This document shows, one piece after another, positions 1 to 8,820 of a DNA stretch of 64,000 nt (positions within the stretch are counted from its first letter, which is position 1; every line of letters begins with the position of its first letter). The notes beneath the pieces are model-generated. The model was not told the DNA's origin. It ran no database searches and saw only the letters and a list, made by a program, of their open reading frames with translations. Source of the DNA: Pseudomonadota bacterium (lineage in GTDB: Bacteria; Pseudomonadota; Alphaproteobacteria; Sphingomonadales; Sphingomonadaceae); the NCBI GenBank assembly GCA_023416515.1, contig JAEZHP010000059.1, forward strand, positions 23,646 through 87,645, written 5' to 3'. Both the position numbers and the translations under genes were made by a program.

Positions 1-922
1 TGTAGCCGTAGAGGCGCTGGAGAAGCGGCGGCAGCAGGGCCAGGCCGGCGAGGAGCAGAACCCCCGTCACCGCCATGAAGATGAGCCCGGTCACGAAATT
101 GCGGTCCTTGAACAGGGCCGGCGGAAGCAGCGGCTGCTTGCCCGTCATCATGTGGATCGTGAACATCCACAAGGCGGCGATCGCGATTCCCGCCTCGGCC
201 ATGATCTCCCAGCTGTCGAACCAGTCGAGCTGTTGCCCGCGGTCGAGCATGAGCTGCATCGCGCCGACTCCGACCGCGAGCATGGCAAAGCCGAACAGGT
301 CGAAGCGCACCGATTTTCTGGGAGCGGTGGGCAGGAAGCGGATCAGCATCAGGGCTGCCAGTGCGCCGACCGGCAGGTTGACCAGGAACACCCAGCGCCA
401 ATTGAAATATTCGGTCAGCCAGCCGCCGAGCACCGGGCCCAGGATCGGCCCGATCATGATCCCGCCGCCGAACAGCGCCATCGCCCGCGCATGGCGTTCG
501 GGCGGGTTGATGTCGAACAGCACCGACTGCGACAGCGGCACGATGAAGGCGCCGGCAACGCCCTGCGCCGCGCGGAACAGCACCATCTCCTCGAGGCTGG
601 TGGCGATCGCGCAGAGCACCGAGAAACCGGTGAAGGCGATGGTCGCCCACACGAACAGCCGCTTGCGCCCGATCCGCTCGGTCAGCCAACCGGTGATCGG
701 AATCGCGATGGCCGAGGCGACGATATAGCTCGTCAGCACCCAGTTCACCGTCTCCGGAGTCGCCCCCAGGCTGGTCTGCATGTGAGGCAGTGCAACGTTG
801 GCGATCGTCGTGTCGAGGACCTGGAGCAACGTCGCCAGCATCACCGCGATCGTCACGGCGGCGCGGCGGCCGCCGGTCATGTCGCTGCTCAGTGCAGGCA
901 CGGGGAGGGCGGCGCTCGCCAT
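1..922 (-). CDS. DHA2-family multidrug efflux MFS permease (EmrB/QacA-like), partial
   Basis: This is an inner-membrane proton-driven drug exporter of the 14-TM DHA2 family. About 307 codons are visible and the C-terminus lies beyond the left edge. The reading frame begins with an Ala-rich stretch, then TM1 containing LLQVLDTTIANVALP, the typical DHA2 motif 1 region with the D-T-T-I-A-N-V-A-L-P signature. Further on is the loop GWLTERIGRKRLFVWA (MFS motif A) and GPILGPVLGGWL (antiporter motif C). It starts 9 bp downstream of the HlyD-type adaptor stop, so it is the third gene of a MarR-HlyD-MFS operon and should pair with that adaptor as an EmrAB-like pump. The substrate cannot be read from sequence. 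Confidence 0.93.
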   Translation of the reverse strand, partial: MASAALPVPALSSDMTGGRRAAVTIAVMLATLLQVLDTTIANVALPHMQTSLGATPETVNWVLTSYIVASAIAIPITGWLTERIGRKRLFVWATIAFTGFSVLCAIATSLEEMVLFRAAQGVAGAFIVPLSQSVLFDINPPERHARAMALFGGGIMIGPILGPVLGGWLTEYFNWRWVFLVNLPVGALAALMLIRFLPTAPRKSVRFDLFGFAMLAVGVGAMQLMLDRGQQLDWFDSWEIMAEAGIAIAALWMFTIHMMTGKQPLLPPALFKDRNFVTGLIFMAVTGVLLLAGLALLPPLLQRLYGY

Positions 923-931
923 CGCGGAGGC

Positions 932-2050
932 CTAGCGGCGCTGAACGGAAGCCGTTTGGCCGGGCCCCTGGGCCGGCCGCTCGCGCACGTCGACCGCGAC
1001 ATGGGCGGAAAGGCCCGCGATCATCGGCCGCCCGGGATCGCCGTCGATCGCGATCCGCACCGGCACGCGCTGGGTCACCTTGACCCAATTGCCGTTGGCG
1101 TTCTGCGCCGGAAGCAGCGAGAATTGCGAGCCGGTGCCGTGCCCGATGCTGTCGACATGACCCTGGATCCGAACGCCCGGATAGGCGTCAAGCTCGACTT
1201 CGGCGGGCTGGCCTACGAACATGTTGGCCAGGTCCGTCTCCTTGTAATTGGCCTCGACATAGGTCGTCGCGCTTCGAACCAGCGTGAGCAGCGGTACCCC
1301 GGAAACTGCTGCTCCGCCGACCTGGAGGCGGTCGATCTGGCTGACGTAACCGTCGGCCGGAGCGCGCACTTCGGTACGGCTGAGGTTGAGCTGCGCCTGC
1401 TGGCGAGCGACTTGCGCCGCCTGCAGCGCAGGCTGGTTCGTCGTCGTGCCCGGAGCGATAGCGGCGCGCGCGGTGGCCGCATCGGCACGCGCATTGGCGA
1501 GCCTCTCGCGCGCCTCGTCGACGGTGTGCTGGGCCGCATCATACTGGGCCCGCGTCGTGAATCCGCGCTGGAGGAGGGCGGCGTAGCGCTCGAAATTGGC
1601 CTGCGCGAAGCCGAGGTTGCGCTCTGCGCCGGCAATGTCCGCGGCGGTGCCAGCCGACTGGGTGAACGTCTGGTTCACCTGCACGCGCGCCGCCGCGATC
1701 TGGGCGTCGGCCTGGGCGAGCGCGATCCGATAAGGCGCTGGATCGATCCGGAACAGGACGTCGCCGCGATGGACGAACTGGTTCTCATGGACCAGCACCT
1801 CGGTGATCGGCCCATTCACCTGAGCTGCAACCGGAACCATGTCCTGCTGCACATAAGCGTTGTCGGTCGATACGTAGCGGCCGGACGTCATCCAGAAGTA
1901 GCCGCCGACCAGCAACAGCGCGAGCGGCACGGACAGCATCAGAACCAGGCGCAGCCACTTCGGCTTCGCCCTGGACGCGGCTGGGACATCCGCGGGCGGC
2001 GCGACTTCCGCGGCCGCGTCCTTGCTGACTTGGGGATCGGCTTCGCTCAT
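932..2050 (-). CDS. HlyD-family membrane fusion protein (EmrA-like)
   Basis: This periplasmic adaptor links the adjacent DHA2 permease to an outer-membrane channel. It is 372 residues long with one N-terminal TM helix at about 34-53. The first half of a biotinyl-lipoyl domain follows (STDNAYVQQDMVPVAAQVNG), then a long alpha-hairpin rich in Ala/Gln/Arg, the second lipoyl half (RAPADGYV) and a beta-barrel. Its ATG overlaps the TGA of the upstream marR gene by four bases (ATGA), which implies translational coupling. The permease follows 9 bp downstream. No TolC-like gene is present in the window. Confidence 0.93.
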   Translation of the reverse strand: MSEADPQVSKDAAAEVAPPADVPAASRAKPKWLRLVLMLSVPLALLLVGGYFWMTSGRYVSTDNAYVQQDMVPVAAQVNGPITEVLVHENQFVHRGDVLFRIDPAPYRIALAQADAQIAAARVQVNQTFTQSAGTAADIAGAERNLGFAQANFERYAALLQRGFTTRAQYDAAQHTVDEARERLANARADAATARAAIAPGTTTNQPALQAAQVARQQAQLNLSRTEVRAPADGYVSQIDRLQVGGAAVSGVPLLTLVRSATTYVEANYKETDLANMFVGQPAEVELDAYPGVRIQGHVDSIGHGTGSQFSLLPAQNANGNWVKVTQRVPVRIAIDGDPGRPMIAGLSAHVAVDVRERPAQGPGQTASVQRR

Positions 2051-2502
2051 GATGCTCTCGCAATGTCGTTGCGGCGTTCGTCCATCTCGACGAGCCTTTC
2101 GCGAAGCTGTGCCAGGACCCCGGAGACCTTGGTCGCCTCGCTGGGATCGAGACCCTGGGTGAGCTCCGCCTGGAATTCGGCACCGATCCTGGTGAGCTGG
2201 TCAATCACCGGCTGGGCCTTGGCGGTGAGGTGGATCCGCCAGGCGCGGCGGTCGTCGGGATCGCGGCGCCGCTCGACGAGGCCTGCCTCCTCGAGCCGAT
2301 CGAGCATTCGCGAAAGGCTGATCGGCTCGACGTCGAGCGCTTCCGCAAGCTCGACCTGACGCTGGCCGCAGCCCGAGCGATAGAGGCGCGCGAGCACCCG
2401 CCACTGGGCGCGGGTCGCGCCGAGCGCGGCTGCGCGCCGGTTCATCTCACGGCGAAGCATGCGCGCCGTGTCGGCTATGTCGATGGCAAGACTCGGATCC
2501 AT
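2047..2502 (-). CDS. MarR-family transcriptional regulator
   Basis: This is a winged-helix repressor of about 151 residues, the usual MarR length. The wHTH is recognisable (RQVELAEALDVEPISLSRMLDRLEE followed by the wing with DPDDRRAW). An open frame extends upstream, but the ATG at 2502 gives the standard N-terminus, and the upstream extension is basic, low-complexity and overlaps the intergenic region. The gene leads the operon of HlyD adaptor and MFS permease, so it probably represses its own operon and is released by a pump substrate. A symmetric AT-rich site just upstream is a candidate operator. Confidence 0.92.
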   Translation of the reverse strand: MDPSLAIDIADTARMLRREMNRRAAALGATRAQWRVLARLYRSGCGQRQVELAEALDVEPISLSRMLDRLEEAGLVERRRDPDDRRAWRIHLTAKAQPVIDQLTRIGAEFQAELTQGLDPSEATKVSGVLAQLRERLVEMDERRNDIARAS

Positions 2503-2511
2503 GCCGCGCAC

Positions 2512-2531
2512 ATAATAAGCACATCTATTAT
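2512..2531. promoter_or_regulatory. Candidate MarR operator
   Basis: ATAATA and TATTAT form a perfect 6-bp inverted repeat separated by 8 bases, 10 bp upstream of the marR start codon. AT-rich dyads of about 20 bp are typical MarR binding sites, and this one stands out in GC-rich DNA. Binding by this regulator is inferred. Confidence 0.45.
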
Positions 2532-2614
2532 CTGCAAGGGCCGTGCGTGTGCAGCCGTGCGGACACGCGGAACCAGTCAATCGGAGCGATGGGGGAGCCC
2601 GGAAGGGCGCTTGC

Positions 2615-3280
2615 CTAGGCCAGCGCCTCGACGAGGCCCTCGAACAGCCGTTTGCCGTCGGTTCGGCCGTGCGCCGGCTCAACCGCGCGCTCCGGGTGCG
2701 GCATCATGCCGAGGACGTTGCCGCCTTCATTGATGATGCCCGCGATGTCGCGAGCCGAGCCGTTGACCTGCTCGGCATAGCGGAAGGCGACTCTGCCTTC
2801 GCCTTCGAGCCTGTCCAGGGTCTCCTCGTCGGCGGTGTAATTCCCGTCATGATGCGCGACCGGGAAGATCACGCTCTCGCCGGAATCGTAACGGCTGGTG
2901 AAGGCGGACTGGCTGTTGTCGACGGTGAGGCCGACGTCGCGGCCGACGAAGCGGATTCCGGCATTGCGCATCAGGGCGCCCGGAAGAATCCCGGTCTCGG
3001 TCAGGATCTGGAAGCCGTTGCAGATGCCGATCACCGCCACGCCCCGGTCGGCCGCGGCCTTCACCGCCTGCATCACCGGTGACCGAGCGGCGATCGCTCC
3101 CGAACGGAGATAGTCGCCATAGGAAAAGCCTCCGGGCACGGCGACGATTCCGGTACCTTCGGGAAGCTCGGTCTCCTTGTGCCACACCATGACCGGCGCC
3201 TTGCCGGTCGCGAGGCGAAGAGCCTCCGCCACGTCGCGGTCGCAATTGGATCCGGGGAAGACGATGACGGCGGTGTTCAT
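2615..3280 (-). CDS. purQ: Phosphoribosylformylglycinamidine synthase subunit PurQ
   Basis: This is the glutaminase subunit of FGAM synthase. It releases ammonia from glutamine for conversion of FGAR to FGAM in purine synthesis, working with PurL and PurS. The 221-residue protein shows the class I amidotransferase elements: N-terminal VIVFPGSNCDRD, nucleophile Cys87 in GICNGF, and His195/Glu197 in HPERAV. The start at 3280 fits the family N-terminus and forms a 4-bp ATGA overlap with purS. A longer frame reading into purS is a shadow. Confidence 0.97.
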   Translation of the reverse strand: MNTAVIVFPGSNCDRDVAEALRLATGKAPVMVWHKETELPEGTGIVAVPGGFSYGDYLRSGAIAARSPVMQAVKAAADRGVAVIGICNGFQILTETGILPGALMRNAGIRFVGRDVGLTVDNSQSAFTSRYDSGESVIFPVAHHDGNYTADEETLDRLEGEGRVAFRYAEQVNGSARDIAGIINEGGNVLGMMPHPERAVEPAHGRTDGKRLFEGLVEALA

Positions 3281-3531
3281 GAGCGCTGGCCCGCGGCCTC
3301 CACCTTCTCGATCCGGTAATTTTCGATCACCGTGTTGGCGAGAAGCCTGCGGCACATCTGGTCGATCGCGGCCTCGTCGGCGCCGCCGTCCTCGAGCTCC
3401 AGCTCGATCAGCTTGCCGGCGCGAACGTCGCGGACGCCATCGAAGCCGAGGCCCTCCAACGCGTGGTGGATGGCCTTGCCCTGCGGGTCGAGCACGCCGG
3501 ACTTGAGCGTCACATGGACCCGGTATTTCAT
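3277..3531 (-). CDS. purS: Phosphoribosylformylglycinamidine synthase subunit PurS
   Basis: This small 84-residue subunit bridges PurL and PurQ in the FGAM synthase complex. The sequence follows the family (MKYRVHVTLKSGVLDPQGKA, then GVRDVRAGKLIELEL). The start at 3531 gives the normal length, although an open frame continues upstream. Its stop overlaps the purQ start (ATGA), so the two are translated as a unit. purL is not in the window. Confidence 0.97.
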   Translation of the reverse strand: MKYRVHVTLKSGVLDPQGKAIHHALEGLGFDGVRDVRAGKLIELELEDGGADEAAIDQMCRRLLANTVIENYRIEKVEAAGQRS

Positions 3532-3673
3532 TCGCGTCAGCTCCTGGGGGTGGAGGCGGAGGGGCCGCCAATTCGGTGCCGCGCATATGGCCTCTGTGGT
3601 TGACCGCGGCAAGGATTTACGCGCGGTTTACCGCGTCGCGGCTATCTCCGTTCGGCACGCGGGAGGAATTCGA

Positions 3674-3823
3674 ATGCTCGGTTTGGCGATGGCGATGTTT
3701 ATCGCGCTGTTCGGCTTCGGCGAGGACTTCCTTGGCTGGTCCGATCCGGCCGGAAAGGTCCAGCTCGGCCTGTTCATGTCGTTCCTGTTCGGAATGATCT
3801 GCGGCTATCGCGCCAAGGGGTGA
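3674..3823 (+). CDS. Small hypothetical membrane protein
   Basis: This 49-residue protein is almost entirely two hydrophobic segments (MLGLAMAMFIALFGF and LGLFMSFLFGMICGY) joined by a short acidic/Gly loop. A good GGAGGA ribosome-binding site lies 8-12 bases before the ATG. It sits on the opposite strand to purSQ, just ahead of erpA. I do not recognise the family. Composition and the Shine-Dalgarno sequence suggest it is a real small gene. Confidence 0.55.
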   Translation: MLGLAMAMFIALFGFGEDFLGWSDPAGKVQLGLFMSFLFGMICGYRAKG

Positions 3824-3860
3824 GCTTGTGAGGGGAGGGCCGGGGGCCTATCTCCAGTTC

Positions 3861-4205
3861 ATGGTCGAAACCACCGATATCGCCGAAATCGCCCTCAGTC
3901 CCGCCGCTGCCCAGCGCGTGGCACGGATCGCCGAGAAGCAGGGCAAGCCCGCCATGCTTCGCCTGTCGGTCGAGGGCGGCGGCTGCGCCGGCTTTCAATA
4001 TAAGTTCGGCCTCGCCGAGGAAGTCGCCGGCGACGACCGTGTCGTCGAGACCGACGGGGTGCGCCTGGTCGTCGACGACGTCTCTCTGGATCTTGTGCGC
4101 GGCAGCGTGGTCGATTTCGTCGAAAGCCTCGGCGGCGCGGCCTTCCAGGTGCGCAACCCTCAGGCCGCTTCCGGCTGCGGCTGCGGCACCAGCTTCTCGA
4201 TTTGA
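3861..4205 (+). CDS. erpA: Iron-sulfur cluster insertion protein (A-type carrier, ErpA/IscA-like)
   Basis: This A-type carrier accepts Fe-S clusters from a scaffold and delivers them to apo-proteins. The 114-residue product has the three invariant cysteines, Cys42 in GGGCAGF and Cys106/Cys108 in SGCGCGTSFSI at the C-terminus. The ATG at 3861 is preferred to an upstream GTG because the family starts close to the first strand (IALSPAAAQRV). Whether it is ErpA or IscA is decided only by overall resemblance. There is no isc/suf operon here, which favours the stand-alone ErpA role. Confidence 0.9.
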   Translation: MVETTDIAEIALSPAAAQRVARIAEKQGKPAMLRLSVEGGGCAGFQYKFGLAEEVAGDDRVVETDGVRLVVDDVSLDLVRGSVVDFVESLGGAAFQVRNPQAASGCGCGTSFSI

Positions 4206-4206
4206 A

Positions 4207-4851
4207 CTAGAGCGAAGTCTGCGCCGGCGGCCGCACTCCGGCCTCCAGCGCTAGCGCGACCGCCTGGGCGAGGCTCGAGACTCCAAGCCGGTCCATCATG
4301 TTGCCGCGGTGCATCTCGACCGTGCGAAGGCTGATTCCCAGCGACTGGGCGAGCTCCTTGTTCGACTGGCCGGCGAGCAACCCCTGGAGCACCTCCAGCT
4401 CCCGCGCGGTGAGCTGCTCCACCCGAGCCTTTGCCTCCCGGAAACGCTCGCCCGCCTGCAGCCGCTCGTCGAGCAGGCCGGCGGCGCGCTCGAGGGTCTC
4501 AAGCAAGGGATCGATCCGGATCGGCTTCTCGAGGAACTCGACGGCGCCCATCTTCATCGACTGGACCGCGACCGGAACGTCGCCGGCGCCGGTCATCACG
4601 ATCACCGGCCAGTCGACGCCGCGCTCGCGCAGCGTCTGCATCAGAGAGAAGCCGTCCATGTCCGGCATCCTGAGGTCGAGGAGGATGCAGCCCGGCTTCA
4701 ACCCGTCGAGCCCGTCGAGGAAATCCGCTGCTGACGCGAAGGGATGAGACGAGAAATCCGGCGATTCCGTGATCATCCTGCTGATCATCGTGCGCAGGCT
4801 GCTGTCATCGTCGATGACGTAAACGGTCAGGCGGCGGGGGCTTTGTTGCAA
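4207..4851 (-). CDS. FixJ-family two-component response regulator
   Basis: This is a DNA-binding response regulator with an N-terminal receiver domain and a C-terminal LuxR-type HTH. Receiver residues are visible: acidic pocket Asp14-16 (VIDDD), phospho-acceptor Asp59 in LLDLRMPDMDG, and Lys109 in FLEKPIR. The HTH spans about 145-205 (LTARELEVLQGLLAGQSNKE, then ISLRTVEMHRGNMMDRLG). It is 214 residues long, the usual size. The gene converges on erpA with one base between the stops. No histidine kinase is adjacent, so this is an orphan here and its target genes are unknown. Confidence 0.93.
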   Translation of the reverse strand: MQQSPRRLTVYVIDDDSSLRTMISRMITESPDFSSHPFASAADFLDGLDGLKPGCILLDLRMPDMDGFSLMQTLRERGVDWPVIVMTGAGDVPVAVQSMKMGAVEFLEKPIRIDPLLETLERAAGLLDERLQAGERFREAKARVEQLTARELEVLQGLLAGQSNKELAQSLGISLRTVEMHRGNMMDRLGVSSLAQAVALALEAGVRPPAQTSL

Positions 4852-5002
4852 ATCTCGATACTCGTTTCGGACGCGGGAGAGTTGGAACGCCTCGCTTTCC
4901 CGCGGTTTTTAACACGGATCAGGGGCCCGACCCAGAGGGGGAGGTTAATCCGCCGGAGGCCACGCCACCGGCGCGCTATAGGGTAGAAGGAGGTGGGTTC
5001 CA

Positions 5003-5185
5003 ATGGAACCAGTCGCAGCGCACGGCCAAGCGAGCGATGTCATCGCCGAGGAGGGCAACATCATCATCGAGGGACCCGATGAGGTTGCCGTGACGATGTC
5101 CCCGGACGCTGCCGAGGAAACGGCACATCGATTGCTCCGCGCAGTATCCGAAGCTCGCGGAGAGAATGACAACTCCGCGGACTGA
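5003..5185 (+). CDS. Small acidic hypothetical protein
   Basis: This is a 60-residue, strongly acidic, soluble protein (GPDEVAVTMSPDAAEETAHRLL). An unusually strong Shine-Dalgarno, AAGGAGGTG, sits 8-15 bases before the ATG, which is the main reason to believe it. It stands alone between the response regulator and the L,D-transpeptidase. I recognise no family. Confidence 0.6.
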   Translation: MEPVAAHGQASDVIAEEGNIIIEGPDEVAVTMSPDAAEETAHRLLRAVSEARGENDNSAD

Positions 5186-5355
5186 GGCGGTCGGCAACGC
5201 CATTTGCCGTGAGAAGTTAACCGCGGAACGCTGTCGGTTCCTGCGCATGCGGCAAGCCGCCGGCCTGCCGGGACGAAACGCACTGTACCGCGCCCTCACG
5301 TAATTGATTCGGTAACGCAAGGAGACGTACTTTCTGCTCTCGAGCGGAGGGTGCG

Positions 5356-6099
5356 ATGCGTTTCACGCGTAGGCAGATTATCGAAGGTGGAGTGGTTGCC
5401 GGACTCGTCGGGCTTGCGAGCCCTGCGCGTGCGGCGTTGCTTGACGATCGACGCCGTCCCGACGGGGCCGCAGGTGCATCATCGCCCTTCCGTCAGCCCC
5501 ATCCGGGTCAGCCGCTTGCGGCCCGTCCCCAGCCGGTAATCGCCGCGCGCCCGACCGTCCCGGCCCAGCCGCGCGTCCAGATCGACCCGAGCGTCAATCC
5601 GCTCCTCGTCGCCGCCGCGCGGGCCGCCTATGATCGTCATCGGCCGCAGCTTCGCCACACCGACACTGTCGGAATCGTCGACTTCGGACGCATGTCGAAC
5701 CAGCCGCGCTTCTATCTTCTCGACACGGCCAGCGGCCGGGTCAGCCAGCATCATGTCGCCCATGGCCGCGGCTCGGACCCCGAGCATACCGGCCTGCTCC
5801 AGCGCTTCTCTAACCGTCCGGGCTCGGAAGCGACTTCCGAGGGCTCATATCTCACCGACGACTTTTATCAGGGCCGCTACGGCCGCTCCATGCGGGTCCG
5901 CGGTCTCGATTGGACCAACAACAACGCCTATGACCGGGCGATCGTCGTCCACTCCGCCTGGTATGCCGAGCCGAGCATGCTCGCCACCCGCGGCCTTCTC
6001 GGCCGAAGCGAAGGCTGCTTCGCAATGTCCTATGCGAGCCTTCAGGAAACCCTCGGGCGCCTCGGCCCGGGCCGCTTCCTCTACGCCAGCCGGGCTTAA
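5356..6099 (+). CDS. Exported murein L,D-transpeptidase catalytic domain protein
   Basis: This is a predicted periplasmic peptidoglycan-modifying enzyme of 247 residues. The N-terminus has a twin-arginine-like signal (FTRRQIIEGG, a hydrophobic stretch, then ASPARA), followed by a Pro/Gln-rich linker to about residue 75. The catalytic domain carries His199 (VVHSAW) and Cys221 in GRSEGCFAMS, the Ser-x-Gly-Cys pattern of this YkuD-related group. Such enzymes form or edit 3-3 cross-links or attach proteins to peptidoglycan. The gene converges with a second, larger L,D-transpeptidase. Confidence 0.85.
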   Translation: MRFTRRQIIEGGVVAGLVGLASPARAALLDDRRRPDGAAGASSPFRQPHPGQPLAARPQPVIAARPTVPAQPRVQIDPSVNPLLVAAARAAYDRHRPQLRHTDTVGIVDFGRMSNQPRFYLLDTASGRVSQHHVAHGRGSDPEHTGLLQRFSNRPGSEATSEGSYLTDDFYQGRYGRSMRVRGLDWTNNNAYDRAIVVHSAWYAEPSMLATRGLLGRSEGCFAMSYASLQETLGRLGPGRFLYASRA

Positions 6100-6112
6100 G
6101 CGCCCTCAGTAG

Positions 6113-6143
6113 TCGTCACCCTGGACCTAGTTCGGGGTTTCTC
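6113..6143. repeat. REP-like imperfect hairpin between convergent genes
   Basis: The sequence around ACCCTGGAC-CTA-GTTCGGGGT forms an imperfect stem between the two convergent L,D-transpeptidase genes. It resembles degenerate copies of a dispersed intergenic repeat common in sphingomonads (from memory, not searched). It could act as a bidirectional terminator. Confidence 0.4.
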
Positions 6144-6178
6144 CGCGCACCGTTAGGAGCGACGCGCGAACGTTCCGA

Positions 6179-7402
6179 TCAGCTCTCGCTTGCCAGTGCC
6201 CGGTCGCTTGGCGCGCGGTTCAGCGCCTGCCGAATGCGGGTGTCGCGGCCATAGACGTCGGTATAGGTGACGATGTTGCCGTCATTGGTCGCCGCGGCGG
6301 TAAAGTAGGAAATGTAGACCGGCATCGGCGCCGCGAGACGCGCCTGCACGGTGCTTCCGGCGGCGATCGCCTGGTCGATCCGGCCGCGATCCCATTCGCC
6401 CGTCGATTCGAGCAGTCGAGCGGCAAAGTCGCGGATGCCCTGGGTTCGGATGCAGCCATGGCTGAAGGCGCGGACCGAGCGGCTGAACAGATGCTGCGCC
6501 GGAGTGTCGTGAAGGTAGATCGCATGCTCGTTTGGCATCTCGATCTTCACCCGGCCGAGCGAGTTGCCCGGGCCGGGCGGCTGGCGGACGATTCGATAGC
6601 CGTTCGCCTCGCGCACCTGATAGCCGTTGAAGCCGCGCATGTTGCGGACGATGCTCTGCGGCACCGTCCACCACGGATTGAAGGTGACCGCTACCGCGGT
6701 CGCGCTGAGCTGCGGAGTCGGAGTGCTCGTCGCTCCGACCACGGTACGGTGGCGCGCGATCACCTCGCCATTCTCGACGAAGGCGGCGGTAAAGGCCGGC
6801 ACGTTGACGATGATGTGACGCTCGCCGAGGTTGCGCGGCATCCACCGCCAGCGCTCCATGTTGGCCCGGATGAGGTCGCGCCGCTCGGCATTGGCCGGGT
6901 TGGCGAGCGCCCGCCGCAGACCGACATATTGCGGATGGGTAGGCAGCAACCCGTCGAGGATCCGCGCCACTCCGCCGCGCTTGGCTTGGTCGAGCAGTCG
7001 CCGTTGCTCGGTCTCGTCGATGCCGCTCGGCGCCATGAACCAGTTCACCCGGTCGGCGCCGCGGACCGATCCGCCGCTGAGGTCGCGGGCCAGGCGAAGG
7101 AAGACGTCGTCGGCGACTCGGGTGAAGGCGGCCTGGTCGCCTGCGTTGAGCGCGGCGCGGAGCCGGTCGGGACCGTAGACGGCCGGGCTCAAACCCTCGG
7201 CATCCAGCCGCTCTACATAGGAAACCAACTCGGCGGCTGCCGGGCGGGCCCAGTGAGTCACCGCGGGGGGCGCGGGCGTGGCAGGCACCGCTTGCTGCTG
7301 CGCGGGCTGCGCGCTCTGGGCGTGGACGGTTGCAGGAAGGGTGGGGGAGGTGAGCGCGAGCGCCAGCAAAGTGGGGCGGACCAATGTCTTCATGGCCTTC
7401 AT
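6179..7402 (-). CDS. L,D-transpeptidase family protein (YcbB/LdtD-type catalytic domain)
   Basis: This is a periplasmic enzyme predicted to make meso-DAP to meso-DAP cross-links in peptidoglycan. It is 407 residues long with a Sec signal (about 1-29, ending VHAQS), an Ala/Pro/Gln linker and a helical scaffold region. The YkuD domain has the catalytic motif FSHGCIR with His315 and Cys317. Strands typical of the YcbB group are visible (ERWRWMPRNLGERHIIVNVP). It is shorter than the roughly 600-residue E. coli LdtD and lacks an obvious separate peptidoglycan-binding domain. The start at Met4 is equally possible. Confidence 0.88.
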   Translation of the reverse strand: MKAMKTLVRPTLLALALTSPTLPATVHAQSAQPAQQQAVPATPAPPAVTHWARPAAAELVSYVERLDAEGLSPAVYGPDRLRAALNAGDQAAFTRVADDVFLRLARDLSGGSVRGADRVNWFMAPSGIDETEQRRLLDQAKRGGVARILDGLLPTHPQYVGLRRALANPANAERRDLIRANMERWRWMPRNLGERHIIVNVPAFTAAFVENGEVIARHRTVVGATSTPTPQLSATAVAVTFNPWWTVPQSIVRNMRGFNGYQVREANGYRIVRQPPGPGNSLGRVKIEMPNEHAIYLHDTPAQHLFSRSVRAFSHGCIRTQGIRDFAARLLESTGEWDRGRIDQAIAAGSTVQARLAAPMPVYISYFTAAATNDGNIVTYTDVYGRDTRIRQALNRAPSDRALASES

Positions 7403-7524
7403 CCTAATTCACCTTCTCGCTTCAAGCCAGTTCCGGCGCCGCGCTTCGATGTCGCTTGGTCGCACGAATTGCCGCTTGTGTCTTTCCCGATGCGTGGCTG
7501 AACTGGAGCAGAACAGGCGCGAAT

Positions 7525-8709
7525 TCACACCCTCTTGCTGACCTTGTGCGGCCGCTGCCCGATCGTGCGATAGACGCGAGCGCCGAGATCGAGCCGGAAC
7601 GGCCCCATCTTCTCGTTGTCGTTGTCCGGTTGCCGGCCGATGACGAAGCTCTTCGACGTCTGGCCGGACCGGCTGGAACCCCACCCGTAGAAGGCGTTGA
7701 CCCCCACCACCGGCACGAACAGGAGTTTGTCGGCGACCTTGAGGGCGCTGATTCGGTCGCGGGTGATGTCGACGCTGCCTTTCATGACGATCTCGCCGCC
7801 CGGCGGGATGTCCGGCATGGTGAGCGTCTTGTAGTCGCCCGGCTTGGCCTTGAAGTAGGCGGCAAGCTCCTGGTCCTGCTTGTCGGTGCTGCAGAAGAAG
7901 CGCGCCTGAAGCTTGACGTCCTTGGCGACGCTTCCGCCGGTATTGCGCACGGTGAGCTCGAATTCGATCACCGACTGGTCGAGGTCGACATGCGCCTTTT
8001 CCGGAACCAGCGCGATGTCGAGCCAGGGCCGCGGCACCGGGTCCGGGCGGGGGGCGGCAGGCGCGCGCGGCGTTTCGGCGACCGGCGCGGCCGGAGCGGC
8101 GGCGGCGACTGCGAGCGCGCGGCGGCCGGCTGCCTTGCGCTTAAGCCAGTAGCCATAGCCAGCGACGCCAAGCGTGACGAAGGCGAGGAAGAAGACCCAC
8201 AAAGGCGTGCCGCCCGACAACGGGGCGGACGAGTCGCTGCTCGCCGGCGCTTGCGGCGTGGGCAACGGAGCTGGGTCGATCGTGGGAGCAGGCGTCGCCG
8301 GGGCTGAGCTGACCTCTGCGGCCGGCGCAGTGGCACTGGAGGCAGCCGGAGCGGAGGACGGCAGCGGGGCGCGCGATGTGCGTGACGCGTCCGGGCGTGC
8401 CGTTGGCGCAGGACGCTGCTGGGTCGGCTGGGTCTGCTGGACCGGCCGCGCGGAGGGCGTCGGAGCCGCGGTCACTGGCGGCCGGACGGCAGGCTGCGCG
8501 GGCGCCTGCTGCGTCGGCTGGGCGGGCTGGGTGACGATCCGCTGCTTGGGCTCGATCTGGAAATCGCGCAGCTGCGGCGCGCCGATCGTGACATTGCCGT
8601 CCTGAGCGGCCGCCGCAACGGCCGCGAGAAGCGCCACGATAAGCGCTGCGGCGCCCGCGATCGGACGCAGTGAAACCAGACTGTCCTTGATCATCAAAAC
8701 CTTGCCCAA
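7525..8709 (-). CDS. Hypothetical single-TM protein with Pro/Ala-rich linker
   Basis: The 394-residue protein has an N-terminal hydrophobic segment (IAGAAALIVALLAAVAAAAQ, probable signal). A long Pro/Gln/Thr-Ala low-complexity region spans about 50-165. A clear TM helix follows (TPLWVFFLAFVTLGVAGYGYWL), then a conserved-looking C-terminal domain of about 180 residues that begins RPWLDIALVPEKAHVDLDQS. That domain contains beta-type features such as VIEFELTVRNTGGSVAKDVKL, which resembles an Ig-like fold. No enzyme motif is visible. Met6 is an alternative start. I do not recognise the family. Confidence 0.8.
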   Translation of the reverse strand: MGKVLMIKDSLVSLRPIAGAAALIVALLAAVAAAAQDGNVTIGAPQLRDFQIEPKQRIVTQPAQPTQQAPAQPAVRPPVTAAPTPSARPVQQTQPTQQRPAPTARPDASRTSRAPLPSSAPAASSATAPAAEVSSAPATPAPTIDPAPLPTPQAPASSDSSAPLSGGTPLWVFFLAFVTLGVAGYGYWLKRKAAGRRALAVAAAAPAAPVAETPRAPAAPRPDPVPRPWLDIALVPEKAHVDLDQSVIEFELTVRNTGGSVAKDVKLQARFFCSTDKQDQELAAYFKAKPGDYKTLTMPDIPPGGEIVMKGSVDITRDRISALKVADKLLFVPVVGVNAFYGWGSSRSGQTSKSFVIGRQPDNDNEKMGPFRLDLGARVYRTIGQRPHKVSKRV

Positions 8710-8820
8710 CCCCGCCGCGCCGAACTCAGCGATTCAAGGCGCGCGTCCCTTTGGGTCAGAGACAGGAAATCGCCGCCACGTCAATGGTTAAGGTGCCGAG
8801 TTGAGGCCAAGGCGCGGCGG

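Noticed and set aside
152..2359. Very long plus-strand frame over the efflux operon
   Set aside because: It is antisense to the HlyD, MFS and MarR genes, has biased Arg/His/Asp composition typical of shadow frames in GC-rich DNA, and has no family motif.
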